From: Micromonospora peucetia
Lineage (GTDB): Bacteria > Actinomycetota > Actinomycetes > Mycobacteriales > Micromonosporaceae
Direction: 5' to 3'
Length of the DNA: 64,000 bases
Assembly: GCF_900091625.1 (NCBI RefSeq)
Contig: NZ_FMIC01000002.1
Span: 1,736,001 to 1,800,000 of the forward strand
Shown here: in pieces, positions 36,757-44,707 of the stretch
Numbering within the stretch: position 1 is the first letter of the stretch
Layout of the letters: each line of letters opens with the position of its first letter
Translations under genes and position numbers: made by a program
Notes under the pieces: model-generated
What the model was told of the DNA's origin: nothing
Databases searched by the model: none
What the model saw: only the letters and a program-made list of their open reading frames with translations

Positions 36757-37011
36757 GCCGCCGGGTCGACAGGCGACCCGGGGCCGCCGGTGGGGCCGGC
36801 GTCGCGCCGGCTCAGGTCGTCCGCAGTTCCTCCACGGCCGTGCCGGCGCGCAGGAAGAGCAGGCCGACGCCGACCGTCACCAGCACCGCCGCCAGTGCGC
36901 CGGCACCGAGCAGTGCCAACTGCTCCAGGGGTACGTCGGGCGGCACGGTCACCACCGGCGGCCGTCAGCCGGCGGGCGGCGGGCTGCCGCGCGGGCCTGG
37001 GAAGGGTCCGT
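36757..37011. other. intergenic region with a likely gene fragment
   Basis: Apart from the fragment at 36812-36964, no gene is supported. Base composition is uniform and high GC. Confidence 0.5.
36812..36964 (-). pseudogene. possible 3' remnant of a membrane (FtsX-type) permease
   Basis: A minus-strand frame ends TGA at 36812-36814 and encodes LALLGAGALAAVLVTVGVGL then LFLRAGTAVEELRTT, a final transmembrane helix and short tail of the kind that ends FtsX-like ABC permeases. An in-frame stop at 36965-36967 closes it upstream and no start or body is present. It could instead be a free-standing 46-residue membrane peptide starting at a GTG; no ribosome site supports that. Confidence 0.35.
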
Positions 37012-37587
37012 TCAGGAGCCCGCAGACCAGCCGGGGTCCCGGCCCGTCAGGGCGAGCAGGCGGTCGATCTCCGGGGCGTCCGAGGACGACGTCCCCACCG
37101 GTTCCGCGAAGACGCCCCGTTCCCGGGCCGTCGGCCCCATCTGTTCGGTCAGGGCGTACAGCGGGGGCAGCGCCTCGGGCACGGGCCGGTACGGCTGCCC
37201 GGTGGCGGCGGCCAGGTCCCAGGCGTGCACCGTCAGGTCCAGCAGCACCATGGTGCCGACCGTCTCCTGCGGCAGCCCCATCCCGGGTGAGACGCCGTCC
37301 AGCGCGGCCGGGTCCGACCACGCCTCCACCAGTTTCGCGGTCTCCGTCTCGAACCGGTCCCGCCAGCCCTCGGCCAGGTGGTCGGGCTTCGCCGCCCACT
37401 CCGGCTGCCGCCGGCCGGCGAGGGCCTGGAAGTTGACCACCACGTCGTAGAGGTGGTTGAGCAGGTCGCGCACTGCGTAGTCGCTGCACGGGGTCGGCAG
37501 GTCCAGTTGGTCGTCCGAGATCCCCCGGACCACGGCGACAGCATGCGGCGCCGCGGCTGCCAGCAGATCACTAGTCTTTGTGGCCAT
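37012..37587 (-). CDS. TIGR03086-type mycothiol-dependent metal-binding protein
   Basis: 191 residues from ATG 37587 (MATKTSDLLAAAAP). DinB-like four-helix fold of the maleylpyruvate isomerase N-terminal family: LDLPTPCSDYAVRDLLNHLYDVVVNF with the metal His in NHL, and LDLTVHAWDLAAATGQPY with the other His ligands. Members are thought to transfer mycothiol to reactive substrates. It is divergent from an AraC regulator with only 31 bases between starts, suggesting regulation by that protein. Confidence 0.85.
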   Translation of the reverse strand: MATKTSDLLAAAAPHAVAVVRGISDDQLDLPTPCSDYAVRDLLNHLYDVVVNFQALAGRRQPEWAAKPDHLAEGWRDRFETETAKLVEAWSDPAALDGVSPGMGLPQETVGTMVLLDLTVHAWDLAAATGQPYRPVPEALPPLYALTEQMGPTARERGVFAEPVGTSSSDAPEIDRLLALTGRDPGWSAGS

Positions 37588-37618
37588 GGGACCAGCGTAT
37601 GAGGATGGTCTTGAAGAA

Positions 37619-38485
37619 ATGCGACACCAGCCGCGCCGCGACAGCCGCGGCATCCTCGACCCTCACCGCCTGCTGCGGGAGGTCCGGTTCCGCCGACGTC
37701 TGCCGGCCCCCGCGCTGCGGCCCTACGTGGAGCACTACTGGCTCGTCGACTGGGAGCTGACCGAGCCGTTCGCGCAAAAGGTGGTGCCGCATCCGGCCGT
37801 GAACGTGGTCTTCTCCCGGTTCGGCGACGCCCCGGAGACCGCCGAGATCGCCGGCGTCGGGCAACGGCTGTTCTCGATCACGCTGGCCGGCAACGGCCGG
37901 GTCTGCGGGGTCCAGTTCCGGCCGGGCGGCTTCCGACCGTTCTGGGGCCGGCCGGTCGCCGAACTGACCGGCCAGCGCCGGCCACTCACCACCGGATCGC
38001 CCACCGCCGGATTTCCCGCTGCCGGACCGGCCGCCGGCCCGACCGGGCCCAGCCGTGTCGGAGCGTCCGGCGCCGTCGGCGGCAGCCCGGTCTGCGGGGG
38101 TACGGACGACGAGCGCTGCGCCGCACTGGACGCCTTCCTCACCGCCTGGGCTCCCGAGCCGGACCCGGTCGCCGACGAGGTGATCGCGCTGGTGCAGGAG
38201 ATCCGCTCCGACCGGAGCGTCCTGCGGGTCGACGACTTCGCCCAGCGCCACGACAGCTCGGTACGCCGGCTGCAACGGCTCTTCCTGGCGTACGTCGGCG
38301 TCGGTCCCAAGTGGGTCATCCGGCGGTACCGCCTCCAGGAGGCGATCGAGCAGGCCGCCGACGGACCGCAGGACTGGGCGACACTCGCCGCCGACCTGGG
38401 CTACAGCGACCAGGCCCACCTGGTCCGGGAGTTCACCGCGGTCGCCGGGATCCCCCCGGCCGCGTACGCCCGCTCGCTCGGCTGA
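37619..38485 (+). CDS. AraC family transcriptional regulator
   Basis: 288 residues from ATG 37619 (MRHQPRRDSR); a GTG at 37580 would overlap the divergent start. The N-terminal domain (LRPYVEHYWLVDWELTEPFA, VCGVQFRPGGFRPFWGRP) is the DUF6597 sensor type; the C-terminal domain has two HTH units (LRVDDFAQRHDSSVRRLQRL and WATLAADLGYSDQAHLVREF). Between them is an unusual Pro/Gly/Ala linker of about 35 residues (SPTAGFPAAGPAAGPTGPSR) not expected in the family. A palindromic repeat follows the stop. Confidence 0.88.
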   Translation: MRHQPRRDSRGILDPHRLLREVRFRRRLPAPALRPYVEHYWLVDWELTEPFAQKVVPHPAVNVVFSRFGDAPETAEIAGVGQRLFSITLAGNGRVCGVQFRPGGFRPFWGRPVAELTGQRRPLTTGSPTAGFPAAGPAAGPTGPSRVGASGAVGGSPVCGGTDDERCAALDAFLTAWAPEPDPVADEVIALVQEIRSDRSVLRVDDFAQRHDSSVRRLQRLFLAYVGVGPKWVIRRYRLQEAIEQAADGPQDWATLAADLGYSDQAHLVREFTAVAGIPPAAYARSLG

Positions 38486-38510
38486 CCCCGCCCCGACCGC
38501 CGAACCTGTC

Positions 38511-38555
38511 AGGAAGGCCCTTCCTGTACGGAATCCGTCAACAAGGCGCCCCTCT
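38511..38555. repeat. interspersed AGGAAGGGC-type palindromic repeat, copy 4
   Basis: AGGAAGGCCCTTCCTGTACG, then GAATCCGTCAACAAGGCGCC and CCTCTTT, a decayed copy in reverse orientation relative to copy 3, between the convergent AraC and response regulator genes. Confidence 0.75.
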
Positions 38556-38582
38556 TTGCACGGCACGGCACGGCGTGGCGGG

Positions 38583-40127
38583 TCAGTGGCGGCGGAGAGC
38601 GACCACGGCGACGTCGTCGTTGATCTCCGGCGGGGCCAGCTCGACCAGCAGCCGCTCGCAGAACCGGTCCAGGTCGTCGTCGACCCGGCAGGCGACCGCG
38701 GCCAGGGCGGCCAGCCCGTCGTCGATCGTGGTGTCCCGCCGCTCGATCAGGCCGTCGGTGTAGAACACCAGCGTCGCCCCGGCCGGCAGCACGAACTCCA
38801 GGTCGGGCGGCCGTGGCGCGCGGACCCCGAGCAGCGGGGCCGAATGCTGCACGAACTCCACCTTGCCGTCGAGGCTGAGCGCGGGCGGCAGGTGGCCGGC
38901 GCTGGCCAGCCGGATCCGGCCGCTGGGCGGGTGCAGCAGCAGCACGCAGATCGTGGCCAGTTCGTCGGGCAGCAGGGTACGCATCAGTTCGTTGACCCGG
39001 TGCAGGATCTCGCCCGGCTGGTGCCCCTCCACCGCGTACGCCCGCACCGCGTGCCGCAGCTCGGCCATCACCGTCGCGGCGTGCAGCGAGTGACCGGCCA
39101 CGTCGCCGATGGCCAGCAGCAGGTGGCCGTCGAGCATCACCAGCTCGTAGAAGTCGCCGCCCACCTCGGTCTGGGCGCTCGCCGGCTCGTAGCGGACCGC
39201 CAGGTCGAGGCCGTTGATCTCCGGTATCCGGCGCGGCAGCAGGCTGCGCTGGAGGGTGACCGCGATGCGGTGCTCCTCGTCGAAGGAGCGCTGCGCCTCG
39301 ACCGCCGCCGCCACCGCCTGGGCGAGCTGCACCAGCACCGGGGTGCGCGCGGTCTGCGTGGCGGTGGGCACGACGACGTAGAGCGGCGCGCGGTCCTCGC
39401 GCAGTCGGGCGGCGGCCACCGTGACCGTGTCGCCAGCCGGCCAGTCGACCAGGCCCCAGACGGCCGGCTCGGCCACCCGGACCGTCGTCCCGGTCGGCAC
39501 CCCGGTGTCGTCGACGGTCCACCCGACGATCGTGGCGGCGGCGTCGGGGCCGCCTGAGACCCCGGCGACGCAGTCGCCGTCGAACGTCTCGGCGATCACC
39601 GCGGCCGGGCTCTTGAAGATCTGCGCGGCGCCGGCCGCCGCCGCCTCCAGCAGCCGCGCGAAGTTCGGGGCGGAGTGCACCGCCACGGTGGTGTCGGCCA
39701 GCCCGAGCAGCCGTTCGGCGAGCAGTTCCGCGCGCTGCCGGGCCCGGTAGTAGCGCAGCACCGCGTGGGAGGTGGCGACCAGTTCCTCCGGCTCGATCGG
39801 CTCCGCCAGGTACGCGTCCGCGCCCCGGGTCAGCCCCTGTGCCCGGTCCACCACGTCCACCGCGTGCGCGGACACGTGGATCACCGGCATCGCCGGGTGC
39901 GCCGCCTTGATCCGCTCGCAGACCTCGAACCCGTTCATGTCGGGCAGCCGCACGTCGAGCACCACGAGGTCGATCGGGTCCACCCCGACCCGGGACAGGG
40001 CCTCGCCGCCGTTCTCCGCCTCCAGCACGGCGAAACCCGCCCGGGAGAGCCAGCTGACCAGGAGGTAACGCTTGGTGGGACTGTCGTCGACCACCAGCAC
40101 TGTCGCCGGGCCGCCCTCCACCGTCAC
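38583..40127 (-). CDS. response regulator with PP2C/SpoIIE phosphatase output
   Basis: 514 residues; GTG 40127 overlaps the kinase stop by 4 bases. Receiver domain with LVVDDSPTKRY, phospho-Asp in LVVLDVRLPDMNGFE, HVSAHAVD and an Ala-Glu in place of the usual Lys-Pro motif (DAYLAEPIEPEEL). Then a GAF-like middle region and a SpoIIE domain: AQTEVGGDFYELVMLDGHLL, AIGDVAGHSLHAATVMAEL, TLVFYTDGLIERRD, NDDVAVVAL. Phosphorylation by the neighbouring kinase should switch phosphatase activity on an STAS protein. It is the last gene in the stressosome-type operon. Confidence 0.9.
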   Translation of the reverse strand: MTVEGGPATVLVVDDSPTKRYLLVSWLSRAGFAVLEAENGGEALSRVGVDPIDLVVLDVRLPDMNGFEVCERIKAAHPAMPVIHVSAHAVDVVDRAQGLTRGADAYLAEPIEPEELVATSHAVLRYYRARQRAELLAERLLGLADTTVAVHSAPNFARLLEAAAAGAAQIFKSPAAVIAETFDGDCVAGVSGGPDAAATIVGWTVDDTGVPTGTTVRVAEPAVWGLVDWPAGDTVTVAAARLREDRAPLYVVVPTATQTARTPVLVQLAQAVAAAVEAQRSFDEEHRIAVTLQRSLLPRRIPEINGLDLAVRYEPASAQTEVGGDFYELVMLDGHLLLAIGDVAGHSLHAATVMAELRHAVRAYAVEGHQPGEILHRVNELMRTLLPDELATICVLLLHPPSGRIRLASAGHLPPALSLDGKVEFVQHSAPLLGVRAPRPPDLEFVLPAGATLVFYTDGLIERRDTTIDDGLAALAAVACRVDDDLDRFCERLLVELAPPEINDDVAVVALRRH

Positions 40128-41488
40128 GCTCCGCCCACCGGCAGGGTGACCGTGAACGTGCTGCCCCGTCCCGGCTCGCTGGACACCACCAGTCTGCCGC
40201 CGAGCAGGTTCACCAGCCGTCGGGCGTACGGCAGGCCGAGGCCGGTGCCGCCGACCCGGGTCGCGCCGGGCACCTGGTAGAACTCCTCGAAGATCCGCTC
40301 GTGCAGCCCCGGAGGGATGCCCGCGCCGGTGTCGGAAACCGACAGTGACCAGTGCTCGTCCCGCCGCTCCGCCCGCAGCCGGACCTCCCCGCGCTCGGTG
40401 AACTTGAGCCCGTTGTGCAGGAGATTGCGCAGCACCTGGGCCAGCAGCACCTCGTCGGTGCGCAGCGTCGCCGGCATCGGCGGCTCCTCCACCACCAGCT
40501 CCACCTCGGGGCGGGTGGCCAGGGCCCGCAGCGTGCCTCGCAACTGGCCGAAGACCGACCGCAGGTCGACCTCGGTCCAGTCGGGCTCGATCCGGCCCGA
40601 CTCGGCCTTGGCCAGGTCGAGCAGCTCGTTGACCAGCGTGAGGAGGTCACTCGCGGAGGAGCGGATCAGCCCGACCTGGCGGGTCTGCTCGGCGGTGAGC
40701 GGGTCGGAGGCGGAATCGTCCAGCAGCCGGCCCAGCCCGATGATGGCGGTGACCGGCGCCCGCAGCTCGTGGCTGACGTTGGCCAGGAACCGGCTCTTCG
40801 ACTCGCTCGCCGCCCGGAGCTGGGCGGACTTCTCGTCCAGCTCGGCGTAGAGGGCCACCACGCCCCGGTTGGTCTCCTCCAGCTCCTCGGTGAGCTGGTT
40901 GTAGAGCGCCATCACACCGCGGTTGGTCTCGGCCAGTTCGTCGTTCAGGACGGCCAGCTCGTCGCGTTGGCTGCGTACCTCGTCGAGGGCGGCGATCAGT
41001 TGGGCATTCTGGGCGGCCAACTCGTCCAGGGCGCTGCCCGGGGCGTTCTGGCCGAGCTCGGAGCGCAGCTCGGCGAGACGCTCGGGGGTCAGCGCCGCTG
41101 CGGTGACCGGAACACGTCGGGACATCCTCACGACCGTATCCCCCTCCCCGGGCACCACGCTCAACTTGTCCACCAACCGCGCCACCGCGCCGGACTGCGG
41201 CTCGTACCGCCCGTCGGGCAGCGGGCGCACCGGGACGAGGTCCACCCGGAGGTGCCGCCTACCGTCGGCGATGTCGTCGGCAATGATGAATGTCACGTCC
41301 GCCCCGCCGACGGCACGCAGCAGGTCCCGGGCGACCTCGCTGAGCGCCGTGGCGATGCGTACCTGGTCCTGGTGCTCCAGCCCCACGGCGGCGGCGACCT
41401 CACGACCCCGCTGCCGGACGACGAAGATGTCGTGTTCGACCCGCAGCGTCATCTGTAGCAGCGGCGCCGTTCCGGCGGGCCCGGTCAC
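40124..41488 (-). CDS. histidine kinase with degenerate RsbT-like N-terminal domain
   Basis: 454 residues from GTG 41488, overlapping the upstream stop (GTGA). N-terminal 120 residues resemble RsbT (DIFVVRQRGREVAAAVGLEH ... ALSEVARDLLRAVG), but the ATP-binding Asn of the N-box (ELARN in RsbT) is Asp here. A coiled coil follows (NDELAETNRGVMALYNQLTE), then HisKA with the phospho-His in FLANVSHELRAPVTAI and HATPase boxes (LRNLLHNGLKFTE, SDTGAGIPPG, GGTGLGLPYARRL). No membrane segment. Soluble kinase probably activated by stressosome proteins; partner is the receiver-PP2C gene downstream. Confidence 0.9.
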   Translation of the reverse strand: MTGPAGTAPLLQMTLRVEHDIFVVRQRGREVAAAVGLEHQDQVRIATALSEVARDLLRAVGGADVTFIIADDIADGRRHLRVDLVPVRPLPDGRYEPQSGAVARLVDKLSVVPGEGDTVVRMSRRVPVTAAALTPERLAELRSELGQNAPGSALDELAAQNAQLIAALDEVRSQRDELAVLNDELAETNRGVMALYNQLTEELEETNRGVVALYAELDEKSAQLRAASESKSRFLANVSHELRAPVTAIIGLGRLLDDSASDPLTAEQTRQVGLIRSSASDLLTLVNELLDLAKAESGRIEPDWTEVDLRSVFGQLRGTLRALATRPEVELVVEEPPMPATLRTDEVLLAQVLRNLLHNGLKFTERGEVRLRAERRDEHWSLSVSDTGAGIPPGLHERIFEEFYQVPGATRVGGTGLGLPYARRLVNLLGGRLVVSSEPGRGSTFTVTLPVGGA

Positions 41489-42504
41489 GACCACCCCCGG
41501 ACGACCAGGACACAGGCGTCGTCGCGACGGGTGCCGGCGTCGCGCAGCACCGTCCCGGCCACCACCAGGGGCGACCGGTCGACGAGACCGGGATAGTTGG
41601 CGAGCTGCCAGCGGTCGACCACCCCGTCACTGTGCATCACCAGCAGGGCGCCGGCCTCGAACGGGTAGTCGTACTCCCGGACCGAGGGCCGCTGGTGCCC
41701 GGCGATGCCAGGCAGCGAGACCAGGCCCCGCCGCTTGCCGTCCGCGCCGACCACGGCGGCGGAGATGTTGCCCAGCCCCGAGTAGCGCAGCACCCCGGCC
41801 GACGGATCCGGCTCGGCCACGGCCAGCGCCGCGCCCCGGGTGTGCGACATCGAACGGTGCAGGTGCTGGACGACCACCGACGGTGGCCCCGCCGGCGCCT
41901 TTCGGAACGCGTCGAGCGCGGCGTCGGTGGCTGCCGCGGCGAGCGGGCCGTGCCCCAGTCCGTCGCAGACCAGCACCTGGCGCCGGCCGTCGACGATCCG
42001 CCAGGCGTACCCGTCGCCGCTGACCGACTCCCCGGCCAGCGGCCGGCTGAGCGCGCCGACCCAGGGCCGTTCCCGCTCGACCGCACGGCCGGGCCAGAGC
42101 TGTACGGCGAGGACGGTGCCGCGTTCCGGCCGGGAGTAGCCGTCGAACCAGCTGGCCTGCCGGACGATCGCGCCGAGGCCGATGCCGAGCGTCCCGGCGG
42201 TGGAGTGTCCATCCTGGGATGAGACGGTGAGGTCGGCCATCCCCGGCCCGGTGTCGAGGGCGACCAGTTCCACACCGGCCTCCCCGTCGCGCCGCACCGG
42301 CCGCAGCAGCAGAACGCCGTGGTCGGCGTGCTTGACCAGGTTGCTGGTCAGCTCGGCGGCGACGATCGCCAGGTCGGCGGTGCGGGCGTCGCCCAGGTCG
42401 AGCTGGACGCCGAGCCGTTCGGCAGCCCGCCGCACCGCGCTGGCCGAGCTGCCGTTCTCCACCCGGAACCAGACGCCGCGGTCAGAGACCGCGTCGTCGT
42501 TCAT
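41485..42504 (-). CDS. HATPase plus PP2C/SpoIIE protein, RsbX-like
   Basis: 339 residues from ATG 42504, overlapping the rsbT stop (ATGA). An RsbT/RsbW-type ATPase domain is first (DLAIVAAELTSNLVKHADHG, ALDTGPGMADL, TLGIGLGAIVRQASWFDGY). Then a compact PP2C domain (RQVLVCDGLGHGPLAAAATD, VMHSDGVVDRWQ, DDACVLVVRGW). In Bacillus, RsbX is the feedback phosphatase that resets RsbR and RsbS; this protein has the same place in the operon but with an added kinase-like domain. Confidence 0.88.
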   Translation of the reverse strand: MNDDAVSDRGVWFRVENGSSASAVRRAAERLGVQLDLGDARTADLAIVAAELTSNLVKHADHGVLLLRPVRRDGEAGVELVALDTGPGMADLTVSSQDGHSTAGTLGIGLGAIVRQASWFDGYSRPERGTVLAVQLWPGRAVERERPWVGALSRPLAGESVSGDGYAWRIVDGRRQVLVCDGLGHGPLAAAATDAALDAFRKAPAGPPSVVVQHLHRSMSHTRGAALAVAEPDPSAGVLRYSGLGNISAAVVGADGKRRGLVSLPGIAGHQRPSVREYDYPFEAGALLVMHSDGVVDRWQLANYPGLVDRSPLVVAGTVLRDAGTRRDDACVLVVRGWS

Positions 42505-42920
42505 CGGGACCACTTGGTGACCGTGATCCGGGTGCCCTCGCCGACAGCGGTCTGGATGTCGAACTCGTCGACCAGCCGGCGTGCGCCGCTGAGCCCGAGG
42601 CCGAGCCCGCCGCCGGTGGTGTAGCCGTCGGTCAGCGCCAGATCGAGGTCGGCGATGCCCGGGCCGGAGTCGGCGAAGACGATGCGCACGCCCCGTCGCC
42701 GGCCGTTGTCCGCGGTGCTCACCTCGACCATGCCGCCACCGCCGTAGACCAGGGTGTTGCGGGCCAGTTCGCTGGCCGCGGTGACCACCTTGGTCTGGTC
42801 GACCAGCGAGAGCTTGACCCCCACGGCCACCGTACGCACCAACTGCCGGACGCGTACCACGTCCTCGTCGCTGCGGATCGCCTGCGCCTGCGGCTGGCCC
42901 AGGTCGACGCCCGCCGTCAC
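42501..42920 (-). CDS. rsbT: RsbT-type serine/threonine kinase
   Basis: 139 residues; GTG 42920 overlaps the rsbS stop (GTGA). Boxes of the GHKL fold: ASELARNTLVYGGGG (N-box), FADSGPGIADLDLAL (G1), GGGLGLGLSGARRLVDEF (G2). RsbT phosphorylates RsbS and RsbR in the stressosome and, once released, activates a PP2C. The order RsbR-RsbS-RsbT is as in Bacillus. Confidence 0.92.
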   Translation of the reverse strand: MTAGVDLGQPQAQAIRSDEDVVRVRQLVRTVAVGVKLSLVDQTKVVTAASELARNTLVYGGGGMVEVSTADNGRRRGVRIVFADSGPGIADLDLALTDGYTTGGGLGLGLSGARRLVDEFDIQTAVGEGTRITVTKWSR

Positions 42921-43327
42921 GACGACGCCGTCGTCTCGGTGTCCGGCTCGTCGTCGAACGCGAACTCTCTCTCGTCGGTGTGGGCCGCGATCAGCTCCAT
43001 GCCCCGCTCGACGTTGAGCGCCGTCCGGATGCCGTTGAGCGACAGGCCCAGCTCGACCAGCGTGATGGCGACAGCGGGACGCATCCCGACGACGACCGTC
43101 TCCGCGTCGAGCACCTTGGAGATCGAGGCGATGGTCGACAACATCCGCCCGACGAAGGAGTCGACGATGTCCAGGGCGGTGATGTCGATGATCACACCGT
43201 GGCAGCCGGTGGCGACGATCCGCTCCGCGAGGTCCTCCTGGAGCTGCACCGCCGTCTGGTCGGACATGTCGACCTGGATGGAGACCAGCAGGATGTCGCC
43301 GATCTTGAGGATCGGCACCCGCTCCAT
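42917..43327 (-). CDS. rsbS: RsbS-type STAS antagonist
   Basis: 136 residues from ATG 43327 (MERVPILKIGD), sharing a base with the rsbR stop; GTG 43330 is also possible. A single STAS domain with the phosphorylatable Ser 57 in IIDITALDIVDSFVGR, equivalent to Ser 59 of Bacillus RsbS, and GMRPAVAITLVELGL after it. Core of the stressosome together with RsbR. The acidic 16-residue tail is extra. Confidence 0.93.
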   Translation of the reverse strand: MERVPILKIGDILLVSIQVDMSDQTAVQLQEDLAERIVATGCHGVIIDITALDIVDSFVGRMLSTIASISKVLDAETVVVGMRPAVAITLVELGLSLNGIRTALNVERGMELIAAHTDEREFAFDDEPDTETTASS

Positions 43328-44181
43328 CACGCCTCCCGGCGCTGGCGGCGGGTCTCGGCTCCGGTCGACCGGAGGACGTGTCGCAGCGCGTCGGCGAGGC
43401 TGGCCTTGGTGGCGATGTCGCCGAACTCGATGCCCAGGGCCACGATGGTCTGCGCGATCTGCGGCCGGATGCCGGAGATGATGCAGTCGGCGCCCATCAG
43501 CCGGGCGGCCACCACGGTCTTCAGGATGTGCTGGGCGACCTGGGTGTCCACCGCCGGTACGCCGGTGATGTCGATGATCGCGTAGGGCGAGCCGGTGTCG
43601 ACCAGCGTCTGGAGCAGCCGTTCCATCACCACCTGGGCCCGGGCCGAGTCGAGGGTGCCGACCAGCGGCACGGCGACCACGCCCTCCCAGAGCTTCACCA
43701 CCGGGGTGGAGAGCTCCAGCAGCTGCTCCGCCTGGTCGGCGATGAGGCTCTCGCGGGTGCGTACGAAGCTCTCGAAGGTGAACAGACCCATCTGGTCGAT
43801 CAGCGCGGAGAAGGCGACGTAGTCGCGGAGCGTGTGGGGGCCGCCCTCGGCCTCCATCAGCTCCAGCAGCACCTCCTTGAGCGAGAACACACTGATCGCG
43901 GTCTCGGATGCGGAGAAGCCCTGCCGGGCGCGACCCCGGGACAGCTCCGAGAGCACGGCGCGCAGCTCGGTGGCCTGCTCGGATTCGAGATCGATGACGC
44001 CCTGCCCACCGGCAGTGATCATGCTGGAGTGCAGCTCCTGCACCTGCCGGCGCAGCTCCCCCTGGCTGAGTCGCCCGCGTAGGGACCCGGCGATGATCTC
44101 CGTCCAGTGTTGCGTGATCCGCTCGGCGTGGCCGGTCAGCAGACCGGCTAGCCGGTTGCTCTCCTCGGCGCTCAGCGCCAT
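43327..44181 (-). CDS. rsbR: RsbR-type stressosome sensor
   Basis: 284 residues from ATG 44181, six bases after AGGGGG; the frame runs on to 44424 but without a site. The N-terminal half is helical and variable (globin-like, non-haem; GLLTGHAERITQHWTEIIAG), the sensory turret. The C-terminal STAS has IIDITGVPAVDTQVAQ with the phospho-Thr at about 213, and GIRPQIAQTIVALGIEF. First gene of the stressosome operon, so the promoter is in 44182-44342. Confidence 0.92.
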   Translation of the reverse strand: MALSAEESNRLAGLLTGHAERITQHWTEIIAGSLRGRLSQGELRRQVQELHSSMITAGGQGVIDLESEQATELRAVLSELSRGRARQGFSASETAISVFSLKEVLLELMEAEGGPHTLRDYVAFSALIDQMGLFTFESFVRTRESLIADQAEQLLELSTPVVKLWEGVVAVPLVGTLDSARAQVVMERLLQTLVDTGSPYAIIDITGVPAVDTQVAQHILKTVVAARLMGADCIISGIRPQIAQTIVALGIEFGDIATKASLADALRHVLRSTGAETRRQRREA

Positions 44182-44342
44182 GGCAAACCCCCTTCGACCT
44201 GGACGGCGGACTCTATCACCGGAGGCCGGAGCGCTATTTGCCGCATGGCAACAAATGAGGATGGCCACCGGATACCGGCTCCCGTTCTGCGTACCACCCC
44301 GATCGTGGGATACCGTTTCCCCGATAACAGGAGGTCTGGCGA
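44182..44342. promoter_or_regulatory. divergent promoter region of stressosome operon and STAS gene
   Basis: 161 bases with AT-richer patches (ATGGCAACAAATGAGGATGG near 44247 and ATACCGTTTCCCCGATAAC near 44309). GTT and GGGATA elements could form a stress-sigma-type promoter before the STAS gene; too weak to assign. Confidence 0.35.
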
Positions 44343-44699
44343 ATGTCCTTGACGGTGCACACGGAACAGCGCGGCGACGTGGTCGTCGTGTCGGTCGCGG
44401 GCGAGCTTGACATGGCCACAGCACCGCAGCTCCAGGACCAGATCACCGATCTGCTCGACAAGGGCCGCAGTCGGCTCGTCTTCGACCTGGCGAACGTCTC
44501 GTTCTGCGACTCCACGGGCCTGTCGGTGTTCGTCCGCGCCAAGAACAGCTGCGACGAGGCCGGCGGCGTGGTGCGGCTGGCCGCCCCACAGCGGGGCGTG
44601 CTCCGCATCCTCGAGGTGAGCGGTCTCGTCGAGGTCCTGCACACCTACCCGACGGTCGACCAGGCCGTGGCCGGCGACCCCACGCCGGCCACCTCCTGA
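44343..44699 (+). CDS. STAS-domain anti-sigma factor antagonist
   Basis: 118 residues, ATG after a strong AGGAGG. STAS domain with VVSVAGELDMATAPQLQDQI and the switch site VSFCDSTGLSVFV (Ser 57). RsbV/SpoIIAA type. It is divergent from the stressosome operon across 161 bases and is a plausible substrate for the operon phosphatases. Its stop lies only 8 bases from the convergent MFS gene. Confidence 0.87.
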   Translation: MSLTVHTEQRGDVVVVSVAGELDMATAPQLQDQITDLLDKGRSRLVFDLANVSFCDSTGLSVFVRAKNSCDEAGGVVRLAAPQRGVLRILEVSGLVEVLHTYPTVDQAVAGDPTPATS

Positions 44700-44707
44700 C
44701 GGTCCCC

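Noticed and set aside
38583..44699. Complete SigB-type general stress locus
   Set aside because: Sensors, kinase and phosphatases are present but no sigma factor or RsbW gene is seen in the window.
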